Part shown: positions 1 through 6,295 of the stretch, in pieces
Layout: each line of letters opens with the position of its first letter
How positions within the stretch are numbered: position 1 is the stretch's first letter
Assembly (NCBI GenBank): GCA_945874855.1
Contig: CAMCIP010000069.1
Coordinates: 1-10,517, forward strand
Reading direction: 5' to 3'
DNA length: 10,517 nt
Source of the DNA: Brevundimonas vancanneytii
GTDB taxonomy: Bacteria; Pseudomonadota; Alphaproteobacteria; Caulobacterales; Caulobacteraceae
Translations under genes and position numbers: made by a program
The notes under the pieces: model-generated
The model's input: only the letters and a program-made list of their open reading frames with translations
The model's database searches: none
What the model was told of the DNA's origin: nothing

Positions 1-767
1 ACCGGCCGGGCCCCATCATCCCCTTCATCGCCGAGACCGGCGGCCTGAACGGCATGTTCGTCGACACCACGGCCCTGCGCGAACAGGTGATCGACGACGT
101 CATCGGCTCGGCCTTCGGCAGCGCCGGCCAGCGCTGCTCGGCCCTGCGCGTCCTCTATGCGCCGAAGGACTCGGCCGACGCCCTGATCGAGGGACTGAAG
201 GGCGCACTGGCCGCGCAGACTCTCGGTGATCCCACCGATCCGGCCACCGACGTCGGCCCGGTCATCGACGCCGACAGCCGCAAGGTGCTGGAGGCCCACG
301 TCGCGCGTCTGTCGACCGAGGCCAGGATCATCGCCCGCGCCGAACTGCCGGCCGGCGCCGACAGGGGCGACCTGTTCGCCCCCACGATCGCCGAAATCCC
401 CACGCCCGACTTCCTGGAGCGCGAGGTGTTCGGCCCCATCCTGCACATCTACCGCTATGACCCTGCCGAGCTGAAGACCGTCGCCGGCAAGCTGGCGGCG
501 CGCGGCTATGGCCTGACCCTGGGCGTGCACAGCCGCATCGAGGCCTTCGCCGAGGAGGTCATCCGCCTGGTCCCCGCCGGCAATGTCTACATCAACCGCG
601 GCGTCACCGGCGCGGTGGTCGGCGTCCAGCCCTTCGGCGGCGAGGGCCTGTCCGGCACCGGCCCCAAGGCCGGCGGCCCCAACAGCCTGATCCGCTACGC
701 CGCCGAAAAGGCCATCAGCAACAACATCTCCGCCCAGGGCGGCGACCCGGCGCTGTTGAATCTCTGA
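1..767 (+). CDS. putA: PutA C-terminal part: L-glutamate gamma-semialdehyde (P5C) dehydrogenase domain, 5'-truncated
   Basis: This is the 3' end of a gene that enters from the left edge; the frame opens at base 3 and stops with TGA at 765-767. PutA oxidises proline to glutamate: an N-terminal flavin domain makes P5C and this NAD+-dependent aldehyde dehydrogenase domain finishes the job. The sequence shows the ALDH catalytic glutamate in IAETGG (codon 33-35), the nucleophile Cys in GSAGQRCSALR (codon 135-137), the EVFGPILHIYRY segment and the late QPFGGEGLSGTGPKAGGP motif, all in the spacing expected of P5C dehydrogenases. The protein ends about 25 residues after that motif, so it lacks the extra C-terminal domain of the longest PutA types. 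A stand-alone P5C dehydrogenase is the main alternative, because the proline dehydrogenase half lies outside the window; the wording of the motifs favours PutA. Confidence 0.9.
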   Translation, partial: RPGPIIPFIAETGGLNGMFVDTTALREQVIDDVIGSAFGSAGQRCSALRVLYAPKDSADALIEGLKGALAAQTLGDPTDPATDVGPVIDADSRKVLEAHVARLSTEARIIARAELPAGADRGDLFAPTIAEIPTPDFLEREVFGPILHIYRYDPAELKTVAGKLAARGYGLTLGVHSRIEAFAEEVIRLVPAGNVYINRGVTGAVVGVQPFGGEGLSGTGPKAGGPNSLIRYAAEKAISNNISAQGGDPALLNL

Positions 768-775
768 ACGACGAA

Positions 776-803
776 AGCCGGCCTCACTCGCGTGAAACCG
801 GCT
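776..803. terminator. Hairpin between convergent putA and rtcB, probable bidirectional terminator
   Basis: AGCCGG (776-781) pairs with CCGGCT (798-803). Inside it TCAC (784-787) pairs with GTGA (792-795) around a TCGC loop. It sits 9 bases after the putA stop and 5 bases after the rtcB stop (reading the minus strand). There is only a short T-rich stretch (CTTTCG) on the minus-strand exit and none on the plus side, so its efficiency as an intrinsic terminator is uncertain. Confidence 0.55.
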
Positions 804-807
804 CCCG

Positions 808-2025
808 TCATCCCTTGACGCACACCACCTGACGCAGGGTGTGCACGACCTCGATCAGGTCGGTCTGGGCCGCGATGACCGCGTCGATGTCCTTGTAGGC
901 CATCGGCGTTTCATCGATCACCTCGGCGTCCTTGCGGCACTCGACGCCCTCGGTGGCGCGGATGTGATCCTCCACCGTGAAGCGCCGCTTGGCCTCGGTC
1001 CGGCTCATCGCCCGACCGGCGCCGTGCGAGCAGGTGCAGAACGAGTCCGCATTGCCCTTGCCGCGCACGATGAAGGATTTCGCCCCCATCGAGCCGGGGA
1101 TGATGCCCAGCTCGTCCAGCTTGGCCGACACCGCGCCCTTCCGGGTCAGGAACACGTCCTTGCCGAAATGGCGCTCCTTCGAGACGTAGTTGTGGTGGCA
1201 GTTCACCGCTTCCTGCGTCGTCTCCAGATCCGGCCAGACCGCGCGCAGCACGGTCAGGACGCTGTCCATCATCACCTCGCGGTTGGCGCGCGCGTATTTC
1301 TGCGCCCACGACACCGCCCGGACATAGTGGACGAAACCGTCCGTCCCCTCGGGGAAATAGGCCAGGTCCTGGTCCGGCAGGTTGATGTGCCAGCGCCGCA
1401 TCTCGTGCCTGGCCCGTTCGATGAAATAGGTCCCGAACCGGTTGCCCACGCCGCGAGAGCCGGAGTGCAGCATCACCCACACGTCCCCCGCCTCGTCGAG
1501 GCACAGCTCGATGAAGTGGTTGCCGGTGCCCAGCGTCCCAAGGTGGCCGAAGCCCCGCGGGTGCGCCGCCTTGGGATGGGCCTCGACCACGGCGTCGTAG
1601 CCGGCCTTCAGCTCGCCCCAGCGGGTGACCGCGGAGGCGGGCGGCTCGCCGGCCCAGGCGCCCTTGTCGTTGCGTCCGCCGTTGTCGGTCCGGCCGTGCG
1701 GAACGGCCGCCTCGATGGCGGAGCGGATGGCCGACAGGTCGTCCGGCAGGTGTTCGGCGCGGATCGAGGTCCGCACCGCCATCATGCCGCAGCCGATGTC
1801 CACGCCCACGGCGGCCGGGATGATGGCCCCCACGGTCGGGATCACCGACCCCACGGTCGCGCCCATGCCCCAGTGCACGTCGGGCATGACCGCGACGTGT
1901 TTGTGGATGAACGGCAGCGAGGCCACGTTCTTCAGCTGTTTCAGCGCCGCATCCTCGATGGGCACCCCCCGGGTCCACGCCTTGATCGGTGCGCCCGGGC
2001 TTTCGATCACGTCATAGCCAGACAT
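808..2025 (-). CDS. rtcB: RtcB: GTP-dependent 3'-phosphate RNA ligase
   Basis: The 405-residue product matches the E. coli-type RtcB length (408). RtcB joins RNA 2',3'-cyclic phosphate or 3'-phosphate ends to 5'-OH ends with GTP and Mn2+, acting in the cytoplasm in RNA repair. Visible active-site elements are DIGCGM with the metal Cys79, GTGNHFIE with His170, LHSGSRGVGN with His187, NCHHNY with His277/278, and CSHGAGR with His334, the residue that carries the GMP intermediate in the family. All are intact, so the enzyme should be active. The ATG at 2025 has a good Shine-Dalgarno, AAGGAGA at 2035-2041. No rtcA, archease or rtcR gene is adjacent, and I saw no -24/-12 sigma-54 promoter in the 5' spacer. 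Family assignment is secure; the physiological RNA target cannot be told from sequence. Confidence 0.97.
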   Translation of the reverse strand: MSGYDVIESPGAPIKAWTRGVPIEDAALKQLKNVASLPFIHKHVAVMPDVHWGMGATVGSVIPTVGAIIPAAVGVDIGCGMMAVRTSIRAEHLPDDLSAIRSAIEAAVPHGRTDNGGRNDKGAWAGEPPASAVTRWGELKAGYDAVVEAHPKAAHPRGFGHLGTLGTGNHFIELCLDEAGDVWVMLHSGSRGVGNRFGTYFIERARHEMRRWHINLPDQDLAYFPEGTDGFVHYVRAVSWAQKYARANREVMMDSVLTVLRAVWPDLETTQEAVNCHHNYVSKERHFGKDVFLTRKGAVSAKLDELGIIPGSMGAKSFIVRGKGNADSFCTCSHGAGRAMSRTEAKRRFTVEDHIRATEGVECRKDAEVIDETPMAYKDIDAVIAAQTDLIEVVHTLRQVVCVKG

Positions 2026-2047
2026 GGCTGACGTCTCCTTTCGTCAT
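2012..2047 (-). other. Possible 11-codon upstream ORF overlapping the rtcB start
   Basis: An ATG at 2047-2045 follows GGGAGG with three bases between, a strong but rather close Shine-Dalgarno. It reads MTKGDVSHVWL and stops with TGA at 2014-2012, inside the fifth codon region of rtcB and in a different frame. Translating it would carry ribosomes over the rtcB Shine-Dalgarno and start codon, which could either couple to or interfere with rtcB initiation. Whether it is translated is unknown; a chance ATG beside a purine-rich stretch is the alternative. Confidence 0.3.
2035..2041 (-). promoter_or_regulatory. rtcB ribosome binding site
   Basis: On the minus strand AAGGAGA lies 9 bases before the ATG at 2025. 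It is the clearest Shine-Dalgarno in the window and fixes the rtcB start. Confidence 0.8.
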
Positions 2048-2090
2048 GATCCTCCCGGATCGGCGCGGCGGAGATCTCGCGGACACAAGA

Positions 2091-2119
2091 AACCCCTCCG
2101 GCCGACGGCGGGAGGGGTT
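2091..2119 (-). terminator. Strong Rho-independent terminator upstream of rtcB
   Basis: AACCCCTCC (2091-2099) and GGAGGGGTT (2111-2119) form a perfect 9-bp GC-rich stem. Inside it GCC (2101-2103) can pair with GGC (2107-2109). On the minus strand the stem runs straight into TTTCTTGTGT, a U-rich tail, so it terminates leftward transcription coming from the HMG-CoA lyase operon or from the small ORF at 2153-2242. Its position 66 bases before the rtcB start implies that rtcB has its own promoter between about 2090 and 2048, or that the hairpin is a conditional attenuator. Confidence 0.75.
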
Positions 2120-2152
2120 GCTGGAAAACCGAAGTCGATCTGACCTGGGTCC

Positions 2153-2242
2153 CTACACGCCCTCCACACGCACGCCGACGCCCTCGACCGACTGGCGGTC
2201 GAGCTGCATGGGCAGGCGCGTTCTGGCGTAGCAGGGAAACAT
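2153..2242 (-). CDS. Possible small ORF (29 codons) between HMG-CoA lyase and the terminator
   Basis: An ATG at 2242-2240 opens a 29-residue reading frame that stops with TAG at 2155-2153, ending 34 bases before the terminator stem. It begins MFPCYARTRLPMQLDRQ and ends VEGVGVRVEGV. From the fourth codon on nearly every codon ends in G or C, as in the real genes here, although AGA and CGT also occur. No convincing Shine-Dalgarno precedes the ATG (GAGACG is weak). An 8-bp perfect hairpin (2183-2190 with 2196-2203) lies inside it. I do not recognise the peptide. It may be a genuine small protein, a leader peptide, or the chance opening of untranslated 3' RNA. Confidence 0.35.
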   Translation of the reverse strand: MFPCYARTRLPMQLDRQSVEGVGVRVEGV

Positions 2243-2266
2243 GGGTCGTCTCGGTTTCGGGAGCGC

Positions 2267-2285
2267 GCTGATATGCGAAATCAGC
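2267..2285 (-). terminator. Hairpin shortly after the HMG-CoA lyase stop
   Basis: GCTGAT (2267-2272) pairs with ATCAGC (2280-2285) around a 7-base loop, 22 bases beyond the lyase stop codon on the minus strand. There is no U-rich tail (GCGCGCTC follows), so it may only protect the 3' end of the mRNA or pause polymerase. Confidence 0.3.
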
Positions 2286-2307
2286 AGGCGACGCCAGTCC
2301 GAATTCG

Positions 2308-3222
2308 TCAGCCCTTCGGCCATCCCCCCGCCCGGCTGAGGGCGCTGGGGGCCGGCCGGCCGATCATCTCGCCGACCCAGCGGGCCGTCCCGATCAGGGC
2401 GTCGAGGTCGTAGCCGGTGCTGAACCCCGCCCGCTCCAGCATGTAGACGAGGTCCTCGGTCGCCACATTGCCCGTGGCCCCCGGCGCGAAGGGACAGCCG
2501 CCGATGCCGCCGACCGAGGCGTCCAGCACGTCCACCCCCGCCTCGATCCCGGCGAAGGCGTTGGCGACGCCGGTGTTGCGCGTGTCGTGGAAATGCAGGC
2601 GCAGGGTGGCGTCGGGCGCGGCCCGCCTCGCCGCCTCGACCTTTGTTTGCACGCTCCAGGGGTCGCCGACGCCGAGGGTGTCGGCCAGGGCGATCTCCGC
2701 CACCCCCAGGGCGCCGAGCCGCCCGACCAGATCGGCCACCTGATCGACGCCCACCTCGCCGTCGAAGGGGCAGCCCCAGACGCAGGAGATCGTCACCGAC
2801 AGCGACGGCGCGGCCTCGCCGGGCGCGGCATTGTGCCGCCGGGCCAGGATCTCCTCGACCATGGCCATCTGGCCCGCCCGGTCCAGACCCTGGTTCTTCA
2901 GGCCGAAGCCGTCGGTGGCGGCGATGGAGACGTTGACCTCGTCCACCGACGTGGTCAGGGCCCGGTCATAGCCGCGCGCGTTCAGCACGAGGCCGATCCG
3001 GCTGCGGCCCGGCTCCGGGGGCAGTTCGGCCATGACCGCCTCGGCGCCGGCCATCTGCGGCACATATTTCGGGTGGACGAAGCTGACCGCCTCGATCCGG
3101 CGCGCGCCCGCCGCTTCCAGCCGCCGCGTCAGCCCGGCGCGCGTCGCCGGATCCAGCGCGGCCGCCTCATTCTGAAGCCCGTCGCGCGGCCCGACCTCGA
3201 CGATGGTGATCGACCGTCCCAT
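2308..3222 (-). CDS. mvaB: Hydroxymethylglutaryl-CoA lyase
   Basis: The 304-residue protein cleaves 3-hydroxy-3-methylglutaryl-CoA to acetoacetate and acetyl-CoA, the last step of leucine breakdown. It has the DRE-TIM family opening VEVGPRDGLQNE with catalytic Arg13-Asp14, the metal-binding pair His210 and His212 in LRLHFHDTRNTG, and the diagnostic loop GGCPFAPGATGNVATEDL with catalytic Cys243. Length and motif spacing are those of bacterial and mitochondrial lyases. The ATG at 3222 shares one base with the TGA of the upstream membrane glycosyltransferase (TGATG) and has no Shine-Dalgarno of its own, so it is probably translated by termination-reinitiation. It is not beside the usual partners, isovaleryl-CoA dehydrogenase and methylcrotonyl-CoA carboxylase. 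Homocitrate synthase-like relatives are excluded by the GGCPFAPGATGN loop. Confidence 0.93.
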   Translation of the reverse strand: MGRSITIVEVGPRDGLQNEAAALDPATRAGLTRRLEAAGARRIEAVSFVHPKYVPQMAGAEAVMAELPPEPGRSRIGLVLNARGYDRALTTSVDEVNVSIAATDGFGLKNQGLDRAGQMAMVEEILARRHNAAPGEAAPSLSVTISCVWGCPFDGEVGVDQVADLVGRLGALGVAEIALADTLGVGDPWSVQTKVEAARRAAPDATLRLHFHDTRNTGVANAFAGIEAGVDVLDASVGGIGGCPFAPGATGNVATEDLVYMLERAGFSTGYDLDALIGTARWVGEMIGRPAPSALSRAGGWPKG

Positions 3223-4874
3223 CAGGGGGCGCCGGGCGGAGCATAGACGGTCAGGGCGACGTCCTCTCCCTTCGAGTAGTTGTGGCCCCGGATCGTCGCC
3301 ACGGCGCGCCCGGGCAGGCCGGCGGACGCCTGGGTGAAGGCCTCGGCGTCGGCCTCGGCGACGATGGCGGGCCGCCCTTCGCCCAGCGCCCGCGCCGCGC
3401 CGGCCGCGTCCGTCAACTGGGTCTCGCGCCCGGTCAGGAAGACGAAACTGGGCTCGTGGAAGCCGGTGATGGCCACCGGCCCCGGCACCCGGCCCTGGGC
3501 GGGGTGCAGTTCAGCCGCCTTCAGGGCCTTGGTCAGTTGCGGGGCCACGGCCAGCGGTCGAAGCTGGCGGATCTCGCCCACCAGGGCCGCATGGGCCAGG
3601 ACGCCGAAGCCGAGCGAGACCAGGGCCGCCGTCATGGCGTGGCGGTTCAGCAGCAGGAAGGACCCGACCGCCGCCGCCGCCGCCGCGAACACCACCGTCA
3701 TCGTCGCCCAGGTCTGGGCCGTCGAGGTGCCGAAATTGTTCAGGCCATAGACGGCGATGCCGGCGATCATCACCGCCGCCAGCACGCTCAGCCCCGCGCC
3801 CAGCCGCCGCGACAGCGCACCGATCGGCTGCGTCAGGGCCGCCGCCGCCAGCAGCGCCAGGGCGCCGTAGAGCGGCAAGGTGTAGTGGACCAGCTTGGTC
3901 GGCGTCGCCTCGAACACGATCCAGGCCGGGATCAGCCAGCAGACCAGCACCCGGATCGCCGGCTCCGACCGTCTGTGCCAGGCCGCCGACAGGGCCGCGG
4001 GCAACAGCAGGGTGGCCGGAAACAGCAGCAGGGGCGACAGCAGCAGGTGCAACCCCGGCGGGGCGCCGTGGCTCTCCTGCCCGCCGGCGATCTTGGGGGC
4101 CAGGTCGCCGCCTATGGCCTCACGCCAGAAGCCGCCGTCGGTGGCGATGGTGATGGCCAGGGCCCAGGGCCCGACGATCAGGGCGGTCATCGGCAGGCCC
4201 CAGCCCCAGCCGAGCCGTCTCAGCCAGCGCGCGTCGCGGTCCCACAGTGTCAGCATCACGATCGCCGGGATGATGACCAGAAGGCCGATCGGACCCTTGA
4301 CCAGGATGGACAGGCCCAGCCCCAGCCAGAACAGGAATTTGTGCCGCCGCTCGGGCGTCCCGCCGGCTCTGGAGGTCATGTAGATCCGCGCCAGCGCCGC
4401 CATGGCCAGGGTCACCGCGGCGCACAGGACGGCGTCGGTCTTGGCGATCCCCGCCTCGGTCGACAGCAGGAACGACCCGCCCAGAAGCGCCCCGGCCAGA
4501 AACCCCGCCCGGTTCCCGAACAGGGCGGCCCCGGCCCAGGCACAGGCCAGGGCGGCGATCATGGCTCCGATCAACGACGGCAGGCGATAGGGCTGGATGG
4601 CCCGGGCCTCCACCCCCGTGGTGGCCGCCACGGCGGCGGCCTGCATCCAGTAGATGCCGACCGGCTTCTTCCAGCGCGGCTCGTCCTGGAAGCGGATGTC
4701 GACAAAGTCGCCGCTCTCCAGCATCTGCGACGTCGCCTGGGCATAGCGGCTTTCGTCGCGGTCCAGCGGCGGCAGCATCAGCAACCCGGGCAGGCCGGCC
4801 ACCAGCGCCACCAGCGCGGCCAGCGCCGGGCCGCGCCAGCCGGCGATCCATCGGTCGAAATTCAGCCCGTCCAT
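3222..4874 (-). CDS. ArnT/PMT-like integral membrane glycosyltransferase
   Basis: This 550-residue protein belongs to the GT-C fold family of polyprenyl-phosphate-sugar transferases (ArnT, dolichyl-P-mannose mannosyltransferases). After a first membrane segment (about 15-34) comes the first periplasmic loop with LDRDESRYA (37-45), containing the acidic catalytic/metal motif, and WKKPVGIYW (68-76), both typical of ArnT-like enzymes. About ten to twelve hydrophobic segments follow up to residue 435. The last 110 residues are a soluble domain probably in the periplasm. It would move a sugar from undecaprenyl phosphate to a lipid or envelope acceptor; the sugar and acceptor cannot be read from sequence, and no other arn (L-Ara4N) genes are present. 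It is divergent from a DPM1-like transferase that could make the donor, and overlaps the HMG-CoA lyase gene by 1 nt. A weak AGG precedes the ATG at 4874. Confidence 0.88.
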   Translation of the reverse strand: MDGLNFDRWIAGWRGPALAALVALVAGLPGLLMLPPLDRDESRYAQATSQMLESGDFVDIRFQDEPRWKKPVGIYWMQAAAVAATTGVEARAIQPYRLPSLIGAMIAALACAWAGAALFGNRAGFLAGALLGGSFLLSTEAGIAKTDAVLCAAVTLAMAALARIYMTSRAGGTPERRHKFLFWLGLGLSILVKGPIGLLVIIPAIVMLTLWDRDARWLRRLGWGWGLPMTALIVGPWALAITIATDGGFWREAIGGDLAPKIAGGQESHGAPPGLHLLLSPLLLFPATLLLPAALSAAWHRRSEPAIRVLVCWLIPAWIVFEATPTKLVHYTLPLYGALALLAAAALTQPIGALSRRLGAGLSVLAAVMIAGIAVYGLNNFGTSTAQTWATMTVVFAAAAAAVGSFLLLNRHAMTAALVSLGFGVLAHAALVGEIRQLRPLAVAPQLTKALKAAELHPAQGRVPGPVAITGFHEPSFVFLTGRETQLTDAAGAARALGEGRPAIVAEADAEAFTQASAGLPGRAVATIRGHNYSKGEDVALTVYAPPGAP

Positions 4875-4962
4875 GTCTGCCTGATTACACGGTTCGTCCC
4901 TGCCCGTCAGGGGGCGCGCGACGCAGCTTCCGCCCGAGGCCGTCAGGCTCTAGAGAGCGGGC
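4875..4962. promoter_or_regulatory. Divergent intergenic region between the two glycosyltransferases
   Basis: These 88 bases must carry start signals for both the minus-strand ArnT-like gene and the plus-strand family 2 transferase. Close to the minus-strand gene is a relatively AT-rich patch (GTGTAATCA) that could serve as a -10 region, but I see no matching -35 box and do not claim a defined promoter. GAGAG at about 4953-4957 may serve as the plus-strand ribosome binding site. Confidence 0.4.
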
Positions 4963-5694
4963 ATGATGGACGCTCCCGCCCCCCAGATCTCCGTGGTCGT
5001 GCCGGTGCATGACGAGGCCGGCGCCGTCGGACCCCTGGTGGCCGAGATCGCCCTGGCCTTCGACGGGCGGTCCTATGAGATGATCTTCGTCGACGACGCC
5101 AGCCGCGACTCGACCCTGGCCGAGCTCTCGGCGCTGAAGGCCGCCCATCCGCAGTTGCGCGTGCTCACCCATCCGTCCAACTCGGGCCAGAGCCGGGCCG
5201 TGCGCACCGGCGTGCTGGCGGCCCGGGGAGAGGTGGTGGTGACCATGGACGGCGACGGCCAGAACCCGCCGGTCGACGCGCCGCGTCTGGTCGACGCCCT
5301 TCTGGCCGCCGCGCCCGAGGTGGCCCTGGTCGGCGGCCGGCGCGCCCGACGGCAGGACAGCGAGGCCAAGCGCCAGGCCTCGATCTGGGCCAACCGCATC
5401 CGCCGCCGCCTGCTGGGCGACGACGCCGACGACACCGGCTGCGGCCTCAAGGCCTTCCGGCGCGAGGCCTTTCTGCGGCTCCCCTATTTCGATCACGTCC
5501 ACCGCTATCTGCCGGCGCTGATGATCCGCGAGGGCTTCCGCAACCTGTATCTCGACGTCGGTCACCGCCACCGCGAGACGGGCCGGTCGAAATACACCAA
5601 CTGGGGTCGGCTGGTCGCCTCCCTGTCGGACCTGCTGGGCGTCATGTGGCTGAAGTCCCGCTCGCGCCTGCCGGGGGCCGTGCGCGAGGTCTGA
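4963..5694 (+). CDS. Family 2 glycosyltransferase, DPM1/polyprenyl-phosphate sugar synthase-like
   Basis: The 243-residue soluble protein has a complete GT-A fold: ISVVVPVHDEAG at the N-terminus (9-20), the nucleotide-binding FVDDASRDST (42-51), the metal-binding MDGDGQNPP (95-103) that corresponds to DADLQHPP in dolichyl-phosphate mannose synthases, and the acceptor-side block DDTGCGLKAFRREAF (156-170). RHRETGRSKYTNWGR (202-216) is the usual C-terminal motif. There are no membrane helices apart from an amphipathic or weakly hydrophobic tail (LSDLLGVMWL), so it probably works at the inner face of the membrane. It would use a nucleotide sugar to charge a polyprenyl phosphate, the donor that an ArnT-like enzyme such as its divergent neighbour needs. 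Which sugar is used is unknown. Two ATG codons in a row open the frame; the first is taken here. Confidence 0.9.
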   Translation: MMDAPAPQISVVVPVHDEAGAVGPLVAEIALAFDGRSYEMIFVDDASRDSTLAELSALKAAHPQLRVLTHPSNSGQSRAVRTGVLAARGEVVVTMDGDGQNPPVDAPRLVDALLAAAPEVALVGGRRARRQDSEAKRQASIWANRIRRRLLGDDADDTGCGLKAFRREAFLRLPYFDHVHRYLPALMIREGFRNLYLDVGHRHRETGRSKYTNWGRLVASLSDLLGVMWLKSRSRLPGAVREV

Positions 5695-5697
5695 ACG

Positions 5698-5731
5698 CCG
5701 ACCGTCGCAGGCGAATCAGCTTGGCGGTCGG
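5698..5731 (+). terminator. Inverted repeat after the family 2 glycosyltransferase
   Basis: CCGACCG (5698-5704) pairs with CGGTCGG (5725-5731), with a 20-base loop that can fold weakly inside. It starts 3 bases after the stop codon. There is no T-run, so it is at best a weak terminator. Confidence 0.35.
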
Positions 5732-5790
5732 TCGGGAACGCGGGTATTCATCCTTAACGACTCCGGCCGCTGTCCTGAAAGGTCCGACCC

Positions 5791-6201
5791 ATGCTGATCG
5801 CCCTGCCCCTGCTGGTCATCCCGGTCATCCTCTACAACATCGTGGTGCTGACCGGCGGGGCCGCCATGGCCGACGAACGGCTGCGCGAGGCGATGTTCTC
5901 CATCCCCATGGCCTCGGGGGCCCAATGGAACGTCGGCGCCGGCGACCTGATCCTGTTCCTGGCGCTGATCCTGCTGTTCTTCGAACTGCTGAAGTCCACG
6001 TCCAGCCAGAAGGTCGCGATCGTCAATCACGCCCTGTCGATGATCCTGTTCGTGATCTGCCTGGTGGAGTTCCTGCTTCTCAAGGGCTTCGCCACCTCCA
6101 CCTTCTTCCTGATCGTGGCCATGGTCATGCTGGATGTCCTGGCCGGCTTCATCGTCACCATCATCGCGGCCCGCAAGGACCTCGATTTCGGCTCGGTCTG
6201 A
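5791..6201 (+). CDS. Conserved-looking four-helix membrane protein of unknown function
   Basis: The 136-residue product has four clear hydrophobic segments at about 2-22, 50-67, 78-98 and 102-125, and a short charged end (ARKDLDFGSV). The loop between helices 1 and 2 (23-49) holds ADERLREAMFSIPMASGAQWNVGAGD, the only extensive polar stretch. I do not recognise a functional family and see no catalytic motif. AAAGG at 5778-5782, eight bases before the ATG, supports the start. A TTAAC motif and a GACTC (GANTC) site at 5759-5763 lie just upstream; in Caulobacterales such sites can tie a promoter to CtrA and CcrM cell-cycle control, but only a half-site is present here. It follows the family 2 glycosyltransferase by 96 bases, with an inverted repeat between, and is convergent with the phaR operon. 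Confidence 0.8.
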   Translation: MLIALPLLVIPVILYNIVVLTGGAAMADERLREAMFSIPMASGAQWNVGAGDLILFLALILLFFELLKSTSSQKVAIVNHALSMILFVICLVEFLLLKGFATSTFFLIVAMVMLDVLAGFIVTIIAARKDLDFGSV

Positions 6202-6246
6202 CGACCGGGCGACAGGCGGCGGCGGTCGCCGTGCTCGCTGTGACGA

Positions 6247-6279
6247 AACCCTTCGCAGGCCGGCACAGAGGGTTGCCGG
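6247..6279. terminator. Overlapping hairpins at the convergent end of the phaR side and the membrane protein gene
   Basis: AACCCT (6247-6252) can pair with AGGGTT (6269-6274), and CCGGCA (6260-6265) can pair with TGCCGG (6274-6279). The two stems cross and share base 6274, so they are alternatives or a pseudoknot. On the minus strand the larger hairpin is followed by TCGTC, a weak tail. Position between convergent genes fits a terminator, about 45 bases after the plus-strand stop codon. Confidence 0.45.
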
Positions 6280-6295
6280 TCGGCTCGAACGGAGG

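Noticed and set aside
841..2031. A 396-codon plus-strand open frame opposite rtcB
   Set aside because: It is the antisense shadow of rtcB in GC-rich DNA; composition is His/Arg/Gly/Ala-rich and meaningless, while the minus strand has every RtcB active-site residue.
1989..2231. An 80-codon plus-strand ORF in the rtcB upstream spacer
   Set aside because: It starts inside antisense rtcB, reads through the strong terminator palindrome, and has an Arg/Ser/Pro-rich translation with no ribosome binding site.
2041..2307. Possible structured RNA gene (SRP RNA, tmRNA or riboswitch) in the largest spacer
   Set aside because: A CCAGGTCAG stretch on the minus strand recalled SRP RNA, but the GGAAG tetraloop region and long pairing arms are missing; no tmRNA tag ORF or riboswitch core was found.
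3282..5012. A 576-codon plus-strand open frame opposite the ArnT-like gene
   Set aside because: Gln/Arg/Gly-rich low-complexity translation, typical of antisense to membrane protein codons; it also runs through the start region of the divergent glycosyltransferase.
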